In this document: positions 9,401 through 16,457 of the stretch, piece by piece | Position numbering within the stretch: the first letter of the stretch is position 1 | How the letters are laid out: every line of letters starts with the position of its first letter | From: CALMKX01 sp044869955 | Lineage (GTDB): Bacteria > Acidobacteriota > Thermoanaerobaculia > Multivoradales > SZUA-115 | Direction: 5' to 3' | Assembly (NCBI GenBank): GCA_044869955.1 | Contig: JBIOYC010000239.1 | Location: 1 to 17,922, forward strand | DNA length: 17,922 bases | Notes under the pieces: generated by a model | What the model saw: the letters and a program-made list of their open reading frames with translations, nothing else | Databases searched by the model: none | Told to the model about the DNA's origin: nothing | Position numbers and translations under genes: made by a program

Positions 9401-12400
9401 GGCAAGACCGACCGCAAGCTGCTGCCCCGACCCGGCGAGGAAGCCGGCGCGCCTCCCGCGGCACCGGCCCCATCCGGGCTCGCCAGGACCCTGCCGGACC
9501 GGCTCGAGGAGATCTGGCGCGAGCTGCTCGGCCTCGCCCGTGTGCCCCACGAGGCGAGCTTCTTCGACGTCGGCGGCCACTCCCTGCTGCTGGTCGAGGT
9601 GCAGCGGCAAGTCGAGGAAAAGCTCGGCGAGGAGGTCACCCTCGTCGACCTCTTCCAGCACCCGACGATCGCCGACCTCGCCGCCTTCCTGGCCGAGAGG
9701 CGCGGCGAGCCGGTGGCCGCGGCGGCCCCCGCCCGGAGGCGGGCCGAGGCCGGACCGATCGCCGTCATCGGCCTCGCCGGGCGCTTTCCGGGAGCGGGCT
9801 CGGTGGCGGAGCTGTGGCGGCTGCTCAGCGAGGGGCGCCGGGGCATCCGGGTGTTCTCCCGCGGGGAGCTGCTGGCCCAGGGCCTGCCCGAGCGGTGGAT
9901 CGACGATCCCCGCTTCGTGCCCGCCCGCGGCTGGCTCGACGGCGCCGAGCTCTTCGACGCGGCCTTCTTCGGCATCTCGCCCCGCGAGGCCGAGATGATG
10001 GACCCCCAGCAACGCCTCTTCCTCGAGTCCGCCTGGGCGGCCCTCGAGGATGCCGGCTACGACCCCCGCGCCGTGCCCGGGCGGGTGGGGCTGTTCGCCG
10101 GGGCGGGCATGAACACCTACCTGCTCAACCTGCTGTCGCATCCGGAGCGGATCGGCGAGGTCGGCTTCTACCAGACCTCGATCGGCAACAAGAACGACTA
10201 TCTGACCACCCGCACCTCCTACAAGCTCGGCCTGTCCGGCCCCAGCGTCAACGTCCAGACCGCCTGCTCGACCTCGCTGGTGGCGGTGCACCTCGCCTGT
10301 CAGGCCCTGGCCGCGGGGGAGTGCGAGCTGGCCCTGGCGGGCGGGGTGGCGGTCTCCGGCTTCCGCAGCGGCGGCTATCGCTACGAGCCCGGCGGCATCG
10401 CCTCGCCGGACGGCTACTGCCGGCCCTTCGACCACCGGGCCCGGGGCACGGTGGGCGGCGACGGCGTCGGTGTGGTGGTGTTGAAGCCACTCGATCGCGC
10501 CCTCGCCGACGGCGATCCAGTGCACGCCGTGGTCCTGGCCAGCGCGGTCAACAACGACGGCGCCGACAAGGTGGGCTTCACCGCCCCCTCGGTCGAAGGC
10601 CAGGCCCTGGCGATCGAGGCGGCCCTGGCCGGCCTCGACCCGAGGACCATCTCCTACGTCGAGGCCCACGGCACGGCCACCGAGCTGGGCGACCCGATCG
10701 AGGTGGCGGCGCTCAAGCTGGCCTGGGAGCGGGCGGCCCGCGCCGCCGGCTTCGCCCTGCCGGCCCCGGGCTCGGTGGCGATCGGCTCGGTGAAGAGCAA
10801 CCTCGGCCACCTCGACGCCGCGGCCGGGGTCACCGGCCTGATCAAGGCCGTGCTCGCCCTCGAGAGGGGGGAGATCCCGGCCACCCTGGGCTTCGAGCGC
10901 GAGAACCCCCGCCTCGGCCTCGGGCAGAGCCCCTTCCGGGTGCAGGCAGCGAAGGGGAGCTGGCCGCCGAGCGAAGGGCTCCGGCGGGCCGCGGTCTCCT
11001 CCTTCGGCATCGGCGGCACCAACGCCCACGCGGTGCTCGAGGAGGCCCCGGCCCGGGCCGACTCCGGGCCTTCGCGGCCCTGGCAGCTGCTGGTCCTCTC
11101 GGCGCGCAGCGAGGTCGCCGCGGGCGCCGCGGCCTCGCGCCTGGCCGAGCGGCTCGGCGACCCGGCGTCGCCTCCCCTGGCCGACGCAGCCTTCACCCTC
11201 GCCGTGGGCCGGAGGGCCTTCGCTCACCGCCGGGCCGTGGTGGCGGCGGACGTTGCCGAGGCGGCCCGCCGGCTCCGCGGCGAGGAGCCCGAGCGGCTGC
11301 TCGCCGGCAGCCTGCCCGAGGGGGTGAGCGGCGGCCGGCCGGTGGACTTCCTCTTCCCCGGCCAGGGCGCCCAGTATGCCGGCATGGCCGGGGGGCTCTA
11401 CGCCGCCGAGCCGGCCTTCCGCGCGGCCGTGGACCAGTGTCTCGAAGGGCTCGCCCCCCACCTCGACCGCCGCCTGGGTGACCTGCTCTTTCCACCGCCG
11501 GGAGAGAGGGAGGAAGCGCAGCGCCTGCTCGCCCGCACCGAGCACACCCAGCCCGCCCTGTTCACGGTCGAATGGGCTCTCGCCAGGCTGTGGGCCCACC
11601 ACGGTGTGGAGCCGGCGCAGATGCTCGGCCACTCGGTGGGGGAGCTGGTGGCGGCCTGCCTGGCCGGGGTCTTCACCTTGGAGCAGGCCCTGCGGCTGGT
11701 GGCCGTGCGGGGCCGGCTGGTGGGCCGACTGCCTGAAGGGGAGATGCTCGCCCTGGCCCTCTCCGAGGAGGAGGCCCTCGCCCTCCTCCCCGAGGAGGTG
11801 GAGCTGGCGGCGATCAACGGGCCGCGTGCGGTGGTGGTCTCCGGCCCGCGGCCGGCGATCGCGGCGCTCGAGGCTCGCCTGGCCGCGAGCGAGGCTTCGC
11901 CCCGGCGCCTGCACACCTCCCACGCCTTCCACTCGCGGGCGATGGAGCCGATCCTCGCCGAGTTCGCCGAGGAGGTGCGCCGGGCCACGCCCCGCGCGCC
12001 GGAGAGGCCTTACCTCTCGAGCCGCACGGGCACCTGGGTGACGGCCGAGGAGGCGACCTCGCCCGAGCTTTGGGCGGAGCAGCTGCGCCGGCCGGTGCGC
12101 TTCGCCGCGGGTCTCGGTGCGCTGCTGGCCCTCGAGCCGGCACCCCTGCTGCTCGAGGTGGGCCCCGGGCGCACCCTCGCCACCTTCGCGCGCCAGCACC
12201 CGGACCGGCGGCCCGAGCACGCGGTGGTGACCTGCCTGCGCCATCCCCAGGGGGAGGAGACGGACGAGGCCTTCTGGCTCGGCGCCGTCGGCCGGCTGTG
12301 GGTGGCCGGCGCCCGGATGGACTTGCCCACCCTCTGGCGGGGGGAGTCGCGCCGCCGCGTCTCCCTGCCCGGCTATCCCTTCGAGGGCAAGCGCTATTGG

Positions 12401-13468
12401 GTCACCACCCGGCCCGGCTTCTACGCCCCGGGGCAGAGGCCGGTCGAGACCCTCGGCGCCGAGCCCAGTGCCGTCGAGGAAGGGCCGGCCGCTGCCGGCG
12501 AGGCCGCTCCGCGCACCGACCTCGAGCGCGTCGTGGCCGAGGTCATGGGCAGCCTGCTGGGCGTCGACGCCCTGGGCATCCACGACGACTTCTTCGAGCG
12601 GGGCGGCAGCTCTCTGCTCGGCGTGCGCTTCGCCGCCCGGCTCGCGGAGAGACTGGGCCAGGAGGTCTCACCGCACCTGCTGCTCTCGGCTCCCACGGTG
12701 GCGCGCATCGCGGCCCGGCTGGAGGCGGCGCGGCCGGAGCGGGACGCCACCCCGGCCGCCGCGGGAGGGCCGCGCGCCGCGGGCCTGCTGGTCGAGATCC
12801 AGCCTGGGAGCTCGCAGCGACCCCCCCTCTTCTGTGTCCATCCGGCCGGCGGTCACGTCTACGGATTCCGAGACCTCGCCCGGGCCCTGGGGGCGGAGCA
12901 GCCGGTGCTCGGCTTGCGCGCCCGCGGGCTCGAGGAGGGGGAGGAGCCGGCGACCACGGTCGAGGAGATGGCCAGGCTCTACGAGCCGGAGATCCTGGCC
13001 CGCTGGCCGGCCGGGCCGCTGCTGCTGCTGGGGCATTCGATGGGCGGCATGGTCGCCTGGGAGCTGGCTCGCCGCCTCGAGGCCCGAGGCCGCCAGGTGG
13101 CGCTGCTGGCCCTGATCGACACCTTCGGCCCCGGGCAGCTGCCGAGCTTCGACCCGGCGGCCCTCGAGAGCCGGAGCGGGGACGCCTCGCCGGCCGCTCG
13201 CCGCCAGCACCGGGTGCAGCGCCTCTGTGCCGCGGCCATGTTCGCCTACCGGCCGCCGAGCTACCCGGGGCCGGTGCTCTTCTTCCGCGCCCGCAGCCGG
13301 CGAGGTGGGGAGCCGGGCCATCCCGAGCGTGCCTGGATCGACCTCGCCGAGCAGGGCGTGGAGGTGCTGGTGGTTCGTGGAGATCACGATCACGTTCTCG
13401 CCGAGCCGAACGTAGAGCTCGTCGCACGAAAGATTTCCGGGCAGACGCAAGCTCTGAGCTGGCGATGA
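6410..13468 (+). CDS. Hybrid NRPS-PKS, C-A-T-KS-AT-T-TE, terminal subunit
   Basis: Terminal assembly-line protein of 2352 residues. The start is the ATG in the ATGA overlap; a weak GAGGG lies 10 nt upstream. An N-terminal charged stretch (about 5-24) may dock with the upstream subunit. Domains: C4 (42-480, HHIVSDG 177-183), A4 (508-1012, A3 core 657-667, A10 Lys999), T4 (Ser1058), KS (1115-1540, Cys1286, His1420, His1467), AT (1645-1935, GHSVGE Ser1742, HAFH 1838-1841), T5 (GGSS, Ser2068), TE (2130-2345, GHSMGG Ser2210, Asp2237, His2326). The A4 pocket aligned by eye to PheA reads D-V-W-H-I-S-L-V-D-K, close to known serine codes. HAFH in the AT is typical of malonyl-CoA selection. The AT runs directly into T5 with no KR, DH or ER, so the added ketide keeps its beta-keto group. 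The type I TE implies release as acid, lactone or lactam. All catalytic residues checked are present, so it looks functional. Confidence 0.97.
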   Translation: MSGQDHRAATVERLLAERLARKKGPPAGPAAAARPPAVTGRGPLSFTQERLWFLDRMGNLGPAYTIALVIGLEGRLELAALRAALAEIVRRHGTLRTRFAVEDGQPVQVVEAPGVLRLPLVDLQALAGAGEAAVGGVARQLTDRWLRRGFRLEQGHLIRFLLLRLGPTGHRLVVPMHHIVSDGWSGGVFLRELGALYSSFLAGEPSPLPEPPRQFFELAREEREALRGERLAEELAFWRQELEGAPGLLELPTDRPRPSIRGYAGATLRWLPAAALGAAIEAFARSRRATPFMVLLAGFATVLARWSGQRDLALGSPIANRLGLEAEPLIGYFANTLVVRVRLDGEPTFEALVERVRATALAAYPHQSLPFEKLVGELNPRRSLSHNPLFQVMLTLQSAPLERPQLPGLAIELLPGSVGTSQVDLELSARLVRGTLAGHLIFSTELFDATTVRRLLGHLESLLAAGVAGPETPVWALPLAGPAERAQILVEWNDTERSWPGDGGEAGLHEWIARQVEATPEAVAVTCEDEALSYAGLASRARGLARHLAGLGVGPDERVGIAVERSLEMMVGLLGILEAGAAYVPIDPSYPRERQAFMVADSGVSVLLTQARLAATLPLPEGRGVTVIALDRPQALAGHAAATLPQVGGDSLAYVIYTSGSTGRPKGAMICHRAIVNRLLWMQRAYGLGPGDRVLQKTPISFDVSVWELFWPLLTGATLVVARPGGHQDAAYLVRTIAERQVTTLHFVPSMLQVFVEEGALSGCRSIRRLIASGEALPSALVARCQQRLPAAGLFNLYGPTEAAVDVTAWPCGPEEARRPVPIGRPIDNLEILLLDRRGLAVPIGVPAELAIGGVGLARGYHGRPALTAERFVPDGCSGRPGARLYRTGDLARWRADGAIEYLGRLDHQVKIRGFRIELGEIEAALACHPGVREVVVTARSDLGRGGAGGQRLVAYWVGQQDPVAADELRRHLRERLPEHMVPSYFVSLPAFPLNPSGKTDRKLLPRPGEEAGAPPAAPAPSGLARTLPDRLEEIWRELLGLARVPHEASFFDVGGHSLLLVEVQRQVEEKLGEEVTLVDLFQHPTIADLAAFLAERRGEPVAAAAPARRRAEAGPIAVIGLAGRFPGAGSVAELWRLLSEGRRGIRVFSRGELLAQGLPERWIDDPRFVPARGWLDGAELFDAAFFGISPREAEMMDPQQRLFLESAWAALEDAGYDPRAVPGRVGLFAGAGMNTYLLNLLSHPERIGEVGFYQTSIGNKNDYLTTRTSYKLGLSGPSVNVQTACSTSLVAVHLACQALAAGECELALAGGVAVSGFRSGGYRYEPGGIASPDGYCRPFDHRARGTVGGDGVGVVVLKPLDRALADGDPVHAVVLASAVNNDGADKVGFTAPSVEGQALAIEAALAGLDPRTISYVEAHGTATELGDPIEVAALKLAWERAARAAGFALPAPGSVAIGSVKSNLGHLDAAAGVTGLIKAVLALERGEIPATLGFERENPRLGLGQSPFRVQAAKGSWPPSEGLRRAAVSSFGIGGTNAHAVLEEAPARADSGPSRPWQLLVLSARSEVAAGAAASRLAERLGDPASPPLADAAFTLAVGRRAFAHRRAVVAADVAEAARRLRGEEPERLLAGSLPEGVSGGRPVDFLFPGQGAQYAGMAGGLYAAEPAFRAAVDQCLEGLAPHLDRRLGDLLFPPPGEREEAQRLLARTEHTQPALFTVEWALARLWAHHGVEPAQMLGHSVGELVAACLAGVFTLEQALRLVAVRGRLVGRLPEGEMLALALSEEEALALLPEEVELAAINGPRAVVVSGPRPAIAALEARLAASEASPRRLHTSHAFHSRAMEPILAEFAEEVRRATPRAPERPYLSSRTGTWVTAEEATSPELWAEQLRRPVRFAAGLGALLALEPAPLLLEVGPGRTLATFARQHPDRRPEHAVVTCLRHPQGEETDEAFWLGAVGRLWVAGARMDLPTLWRGESRRRVSLPGYPFEGKRYWVTTRPGFYAPGQRPVETLGAEPSAVEEGPAAAGEAAPRTDLERVVAEVMGSLLGVDALGIHDDFFERGGSSLLGVRFAARLAERLGQEVSPHLLLSAPTVARIAARLEAARPERDATPAAAGGPRAAGLLVEIQPGSSQRPPLFCVHPAGGHVYGFRDLARALGAEQPVLGLRARGLEEGEEPATTVEEMARLYEPEILARWPAGPLLLLGHSMGGMVAWELARRLEARGRQVALLALIDTFGPGQLPSFDPAALESRSGDASPAARRQHRVQRLCAAAMFAYRPPSYPGPVLFFRARSRRGGEPGHPERAWIDLAEQGVEVLVVRGDHDHVLAEPNVELVARKISGQTQALSWR

Positions 13469-13547
13469 TCACGCCCCAGCGAGCGGGGAAAAGAATGCAT
13501 CCGCTCCTGTCTCGCTCGGCACTGGTTCGAGCACTACAGAGTCAATG

Positions 13548-13564
13548 CGCTCTTTAGCAGAGCG
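13548..13564 (+). other. Small hairpin between NRPS-PKS and haloperoxidase genes
   Basis: CGCTCT and AGAGCG form a perfect 6-bp stem around a 5-nt TTAGC loop. No T-run follows on the plus strand, so it is a weak terminator candidate at best. It sits in a 170-bp gap that is visibly richer in A+T than the flanking genes. Confidence 0.25.
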
Positions 13565-13572
13565 GCGAATGA

Positions 13573-13605
13573 TTTAACTGCCGGGATATCCATGGTGTAG
13601 AAAAT
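13573..13605 (+). promoter_or_regulatory. Possible promoter for the haloperoxidase gene
   Basis: The gap 13469-13638 has an AT-rich patch with TTTAAC (13573-13578) and TAGAAA (13598-13603) 19 nt apart. This loosely resembles sigma-70 boxes just before the haloperoxidase ribosome binding site. The match is poor and promoter consensus in this organism is unknown. I include it because a gap of this size makes independent transcription plausible. Confidence 0.2.
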
Positions 13606-13627
13606 ATGGATCCCCCGTCTAGCAACC

Positions 13628-13634
13628 AAGGAGG
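13628..13634 (+). promoter_or_regulatory. Shine-Dalgarno that decides the haloperoxidase start
   Basis: A perfect AAGGAGG lies 4 nt before the ATG at 13639. The in-frame ATG at 13606 has no such site, so the shorter start is preferred. Confidence 0.85.
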
Positions 13635-13638
13635 TTCT

Positions 13639-15426
13639 ATGGATCAGGAGCGAGAGCAGAACACGCCGATGACCGCCACTTCCGTGATCGCCGAACCGGC
13701 CGGCCACGAGGAGAGCGAGCTCGCGATCAACCGTCGCGAGCTGCTGGGCGGCATCGGTGGCGCGGCTGTGTCGGCCAGCATGGCCGGCGGCCTCACGGTC
13801 GCGGCTCTCTCGGCCGTCGGGCCGGGGGTGGCGGAGGCCGATGCGGCGCAGATCGGACCGGACAGCCCCCAGCACCGGCGCAACAACGCGTTCAAGATCC
13901 GCAAGGACGCCGCCCAGGAGGAGAAGCAGCTCGGCGCCCACTTCCACAAGTGCAACGGCGACGAGGCCAAGTACCCGAGCTACATCGGCCAGTACCACAA
14001 ATGCCTGCCGCACGACCCCCTGACCGGTGAGGTCGATCCGATCGCCTACCAGGACTTCCTGAAGGCCATCGCCGACGGCGACTTCGCCGCCTTCGAGGCC
14101 CTGCCGGGCCAGGGTCGCTTCCTGTCGCCCCTGGGGGCCCTGGGCTACAACATGGAGGGTCCCGACAGCGCCGCCGTGCCGATCGCTCCGCCGCCCTCGG
14201 TCGACAGCGCCGAGCTGGCCGCGGACGCCGCCGAGCGCTATTGGATGGCCCTGCTGCGCGACAAACCCTTCGCCACCTGGTCGACCGACCCGGACGTGCT
14301 CGCCGCCTGCGCCAGCCTGACCAACAACTACACCGGCTACCTGGGCCCGCGCGACACCTCGGGCAACGTGACGCCGGCCAACGTCTTCCGCGCCGACATC
14401 GCCGGTGTCCTCGACGGCCCGCTGATCTCCCAGTACCTGGTGCGCAACTTCTTCTACGACGGCATCAGCGTCACTCCGCGGCTCACCACCGCGCAGACCG
14501 GGCAGGACTTCATGACCGAGTGGAACGAGTGGGTGACGGTGCAGAACGGTGCCGGGGCCGGCTTCTTCCCGCCCCTCGACGCCACGGCCCGCTTCCCTCG
14601 CAGCATGCGCGACCTGGGGATGATCTGCGCCCTCGACCGCGTCTACTCGGTGTACTTCCGCGCGATCCTGATCCTGCAGGCGATCTTCCCCTTCGCCGCC
14701 TCCCCGGGCCTCGACGCCAACCACCCCTACCAGACCGCCGTGCGTCAGGGCGGCTTCTCGACCTTCGGCCTGGCCCACGTCACCGAGCTGGTCGGCAGCG
14801 TCGGCAAGGGCGAGCGGCCGACCTGGTACTCGAAGTGGAACGTCAACCGCTTCCTGCGCCCCGAGGCCTACGGCGGTCTGGTGCACCGCGTGGTCAACGA
14901 CGGCGCGAGCTATCCCGTTCATTCCGACCTGCTCAACGACACCGACCTGCTCGACCGGGTGTTCAACTACAACCTGGCCCGCAACACCGCCCGCGGCCTG
15001 GGCGCCGTCGGCACCTACCTGCTGCCGCAGATGTTCCGCGTCGGCTCGCCCAACCACCCGTCCTTCCCGGCCGGCCACGGCTTCACGGCGGGTGCCTGCG
15101 TCACCGTGCTCAAGGCCTTCTACAACGAGGCCCAGCCTTTCCCCGGCGCGCTCAAGGTGGCGGCGGACGGCCTCACCACCTCGCCCTACGTGGTGGGCGT
15201 CGACGGCCCGCAGCTGACCATCGGCGGCGAGCTCAACAAGCTGGCCTACAACCTCTCTCTGGGCCGGGACATGTCCGGCGTGCACTGGCGCACCGACAGC
15301 ATCGGCGCCATGCTGCAGGGCGAGGAGTTCGCCATCCGCTGGCTGGCCGAGCAGGGTCCGACCTTCCGCGAGCCGTTCAACGGCTGGAACCTCACCAAGT
15401 TCGACGGCACGGCGATCGTGGTCTAG
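13639..15426 (+). CDS. Tat-exported vanadium-dependent haloperoxidase
   Basis: A 595-residue enzyme of the PAP2/vanadium haloperoxidase superfamily. Such enzymes use H2O2 to oxidise bromide, chloride or iodide to a hypohalous species that halogenates organic substrates. The leader has Arg32-Arg33 (NRRELLGG), a hydrophobic run at about 36-60 and an AEADAA cleavage region near 67-70, indicating twin-arginine export. Vanadate ligands: Lys399 and Arg407 (KX7RP spacing as in Corallina bromoperoxidase rather than the KX6RP of Curvularia chloroperoxidase), Gly479-His480 in PSFPAGHGF, Arg543 and axial His549 (GRDMSGVH). His473, in NHPSFP, matches the bromoperoxidase second histidine. Ala478 replaces the serine normally before Gly-His. 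Positions nearly coincide with Corallina numbering from memory (K398, R406, H485, R545, H551). It follows the NRPS-PKS gene in the same orientation after 170 bp, so a tailoring role is plausible; peroxide metabolism or signal-molecule halogenation are alternatives. Confidence 0.92.
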   Translation: MDQEREQNTPMTATSVIAEPAGHEESELAINRRELLGGIGGAAVSASMAGGLTVAALSAVGPGVAEADAAQIGPDSPQHRRNNAFKIRKDAAQEEKQLGAHFHKCNGDEAKYPSYIGQYHKCLPHDPLTGEVDPIAYQDFLKAIADGDFAAFEALPGQGRFLSPLGALGYNMEGPDSAAVPIAPPPSVDSAELAADAAERYWMALLRDKPFATWSTDPDVLAACASLTNNYTGYLGPRDTSGNVTPANVFRADIAGVLDGPLISQYLVRNFFYDGISVTPRLTTAQTGQDFMTEWNEWVTVQNGAGAGFFPPLDATARFPRSMRDLGMICALDRVYSVYFRAILILQAIFPFAASPGLDANHPYQTAVRQGGFSTFGLAHVTELVGSVGKGERPTWYSKWNVNRFLRPEAYGGLVHRVVNDGASYPVHSDLLNDTDLLDRVFNYNLARNTARGLGAVGTYLLPQMFRVGSPNHPSFPAGHGFTAGACVTVLKAFYNEAQPFPGALKVAADGLTTSPYVVGVDGPQLTIGGELNKLAYNLSLGRDMSGVHWRTDSIGAMLQGEEFAIRWLAEQGPTFREPFNGWNLTKFDGTAIVV

Positions 15427-15451
15427 TCGGGGCCTTCACGAGCTGCGCAGT

Positions 15452-15481
15452 GCGGCCCGCTCCCCCCGGGGGGTGGGCCGC
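15452..15481. terminator. GC-rich hairpin between convergent genes
   Basis: GCGGCCC (15452-15458) pairs perfectly with GGGCCGC (15475-15481), and the inner C6/G6 runs can extend the stem. It lies 25 nt after the haloperoxidase stop and 20 nt past the stop of the convergent membrane-protein gene, so it could end transcription from both sides. No T-tract follows on either strand, which lowers confidence in a classic Rho-independent terminator. Confidence 0.5.
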
Positions 15482-15484
15482 CTT

Positions 15485-15499
15485 CCGTCTAGCGGACGG
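15485..15499. terminator. Short hairpin abutting the minus-strand stop
   Basis: CCGTC and GACGG form a 5-bp stem around TAGCG, one base beyond the TGA (15501-15503) of the minus-strand membrane-protein gene. With the larger hairpin beside it, it may form a composite terminator. The stem is short and there is no T-run. Confidence 0.25.
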
Positions 15500-15500
15500 C

Positions 15501-15878
15501 TCAGCAAGCGCAAGCCATGCGCCATGAGCCCTCCTGCAGTGAGAGCAACATCAGGAGCACTATGGCCTTTCCGCCGTAGCCAGCCACCTCACTCAGAGTG
15601 TAGGGGCGTGGAGCGTTCATGAGACCAAAATGGCGCGTTGTCGCTTGGACCAAGTAGGCGGAATATCCAAGGCTCACGACCAACCGGAGTACGATGCCAT
15701 CCCTGTTGATGTGTGGCCAGCTGAGAACGGCTACACCCAGGAGCCCAACCACAATCCCCGTCAGCTTTAGAGCCGGCCCAGCAGAGTAGCGAAGAAAGCA
15801 CTCTGTACCGCAGACCAGGAGTGCAAGTGAAGCCAAGGCGATCAGCCATCGCTGAGCAATGGAACTCGCTCGTTGCAT
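15501..15878 (-). CDS. Four-helix membrane protein, candidate immunity protein
   Basis: A 125-residue protein with hydrophobic segments at about 10-28, 34-56, 62-80 and 98-115 and short charged loops, indicating a polytopic inner-membrane protein. I recognise no family. Its ATG lies inside the 3' end of the preceding orphan Rhs toxin frame (37-bp overlap), the usual spacing for a toxin-immunity pair. If the toxin domain attacks peptidoglycan in the periplasm, a membrane-anchored immunity protein fits, but this rests on position alone. No good Shine-Dalgarno precedes the ATG, so expression may depend on coupling. GC is about 53% near its start, well below the NRPS region. A shorter ORF in another frame (15589-15849) is not hydrophobic and looks like a shadow. 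Confidence 0.6.
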   Translation of the reverse strand: MQRASSIAQRWLIALASLALLVCGTECFLRYSAGPALKLTGIVVGLLGVAVLSWPHINRDGIVLRLVVSLGYSAYLVQATTRHFGLMNAPRPYTLSEVAGYGGKAIVLLMLLSLQEGSWRMACAC

Positions 15879-16450
15879 AAAGGGACCCCGTACTTCACGA
15901 TGAAAGCTACAGAAACGTTCGAGTCCTCCAGGAACCAGTCATGCGCCCAACTGTCACAGTCCCCCACATCCACGCAGCCCGCTGTCCCGGGCCTCTTGCG
16001 GCGATCGCCGTGGAAGAAGAAGCCGTCTCGGCCGAACGTGGGTGTCTTAGGCGCTGGGTGGAGCGGTACACGCCACCATCCCCAACCTGGCGCTCTCACG
16101 AGTGAGCGAACGCCTCCACTGAACTCCCAAGGCCGGATGTAGTGGCGACCCTCAGGGATTGGGCCTTCATAGGGGGCTGCCTGATGGGCTGATGTCGTGC
16201 CTGGCAGGCCAGAGGGCGCCGCGCAGCAGCGAGCCAGTTTTCCGTCGTCTTCGTAGAAGCAGACCGAGCAGCCGTCGAACCGAACCTCTCGCAGTCCCCA
16301 CGGATCAAGGAACACCGTGGGTCGGTTACGAACGTAGCTGTAAGGTGGACCGGCGCTCCCGGCCAGGAGCGGATCCACCCGCCCATACCGCCCTACTCCG
16401 AAGGGCTACCAGCGGTGAACGTTGCGACACACTTCCGCTGAAGCCTTGCA
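15842..16450 (-). pseudogene. Orphan Rhs tip with Tlde1/DUF2778-like toxin domain
   Basis: A displaced 3' end of an rhs gene. From about 16450 the frame reads like an Rhs tip (NVHRW, GRYGRVDPL, YSYVRNRPT, DPWGL at 16292-16306), but an in-frame TAG at 16406-16408 follows NVHRW and there is no proper start. The first usable codon after it is GTG 16378, with a poor ribosome site. After DPWGL comes a 149-residue domain with GPIPEGRHYI and FFFHGDRRKRPGTAGCVDV, with His codon 16010-16012 and Cys codon 15974-15976. This resembles the HG...SxGC core of L,D-transpeptidases and of the Tlde1/DUF2778 peptidoglycan-targeting effectors, with Thr for Ser. I infer a silent toxin cassette that recombination could fuse to the intact Rhs upstream. 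Translation from GTG 16378 to stop 15842 (178 aa) is possible but would lack a delivery scaffold. The toxin domain itself shows no internal damage. Confidence 0.7.
16292..16423 (-). repeat. Rhs tip repeat, copy 2 (orphan, with stop)
   Basis: Forty-four codons that align without gaps to copy 1 (17336-17467). By hand count 22 of 44 residues are identical, including NVHRW, GRY, DPL, RPT and GL. In copy 2 the codon after NVHRW is TAG where copy 1 has TAT (Tyr). Such core-end homology is what lets orphan rhs tips recombine with a full-length gene. Confidence 0.75.
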
Positions 16451-16457
16451 GCGCTGC

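Noticed and set aside
6257..12583. 2108-residue open frame on the minus strand opposite the NRPS-PKS
   Set aside because: It is composed of low-complexity Gly/Arg/Gln/Ala-rich text with no domains and mirrors codon structure of the real high-GC gene. Similar antisense and alternate-frame ORFs (for example 2166-5165 minus, 6562-11481 plus, 3497-6235 plus) are rejected for the same reason.
13606..13608. Upstream ATG as the haloperoxidase start
   Set aside because: No ribosome binding site precedes it, while ATG 13639 has a perfect AAGGAGG 4 nt upstream; the 11 extra residues add nothing recognisable.
13534..15285. 583-residue minus-strand frame opposite the haloperoxidase
   Set aside because: Shadow frame with no domain; the plus-strand gene has full vanadium-haloperoxidase motifs.
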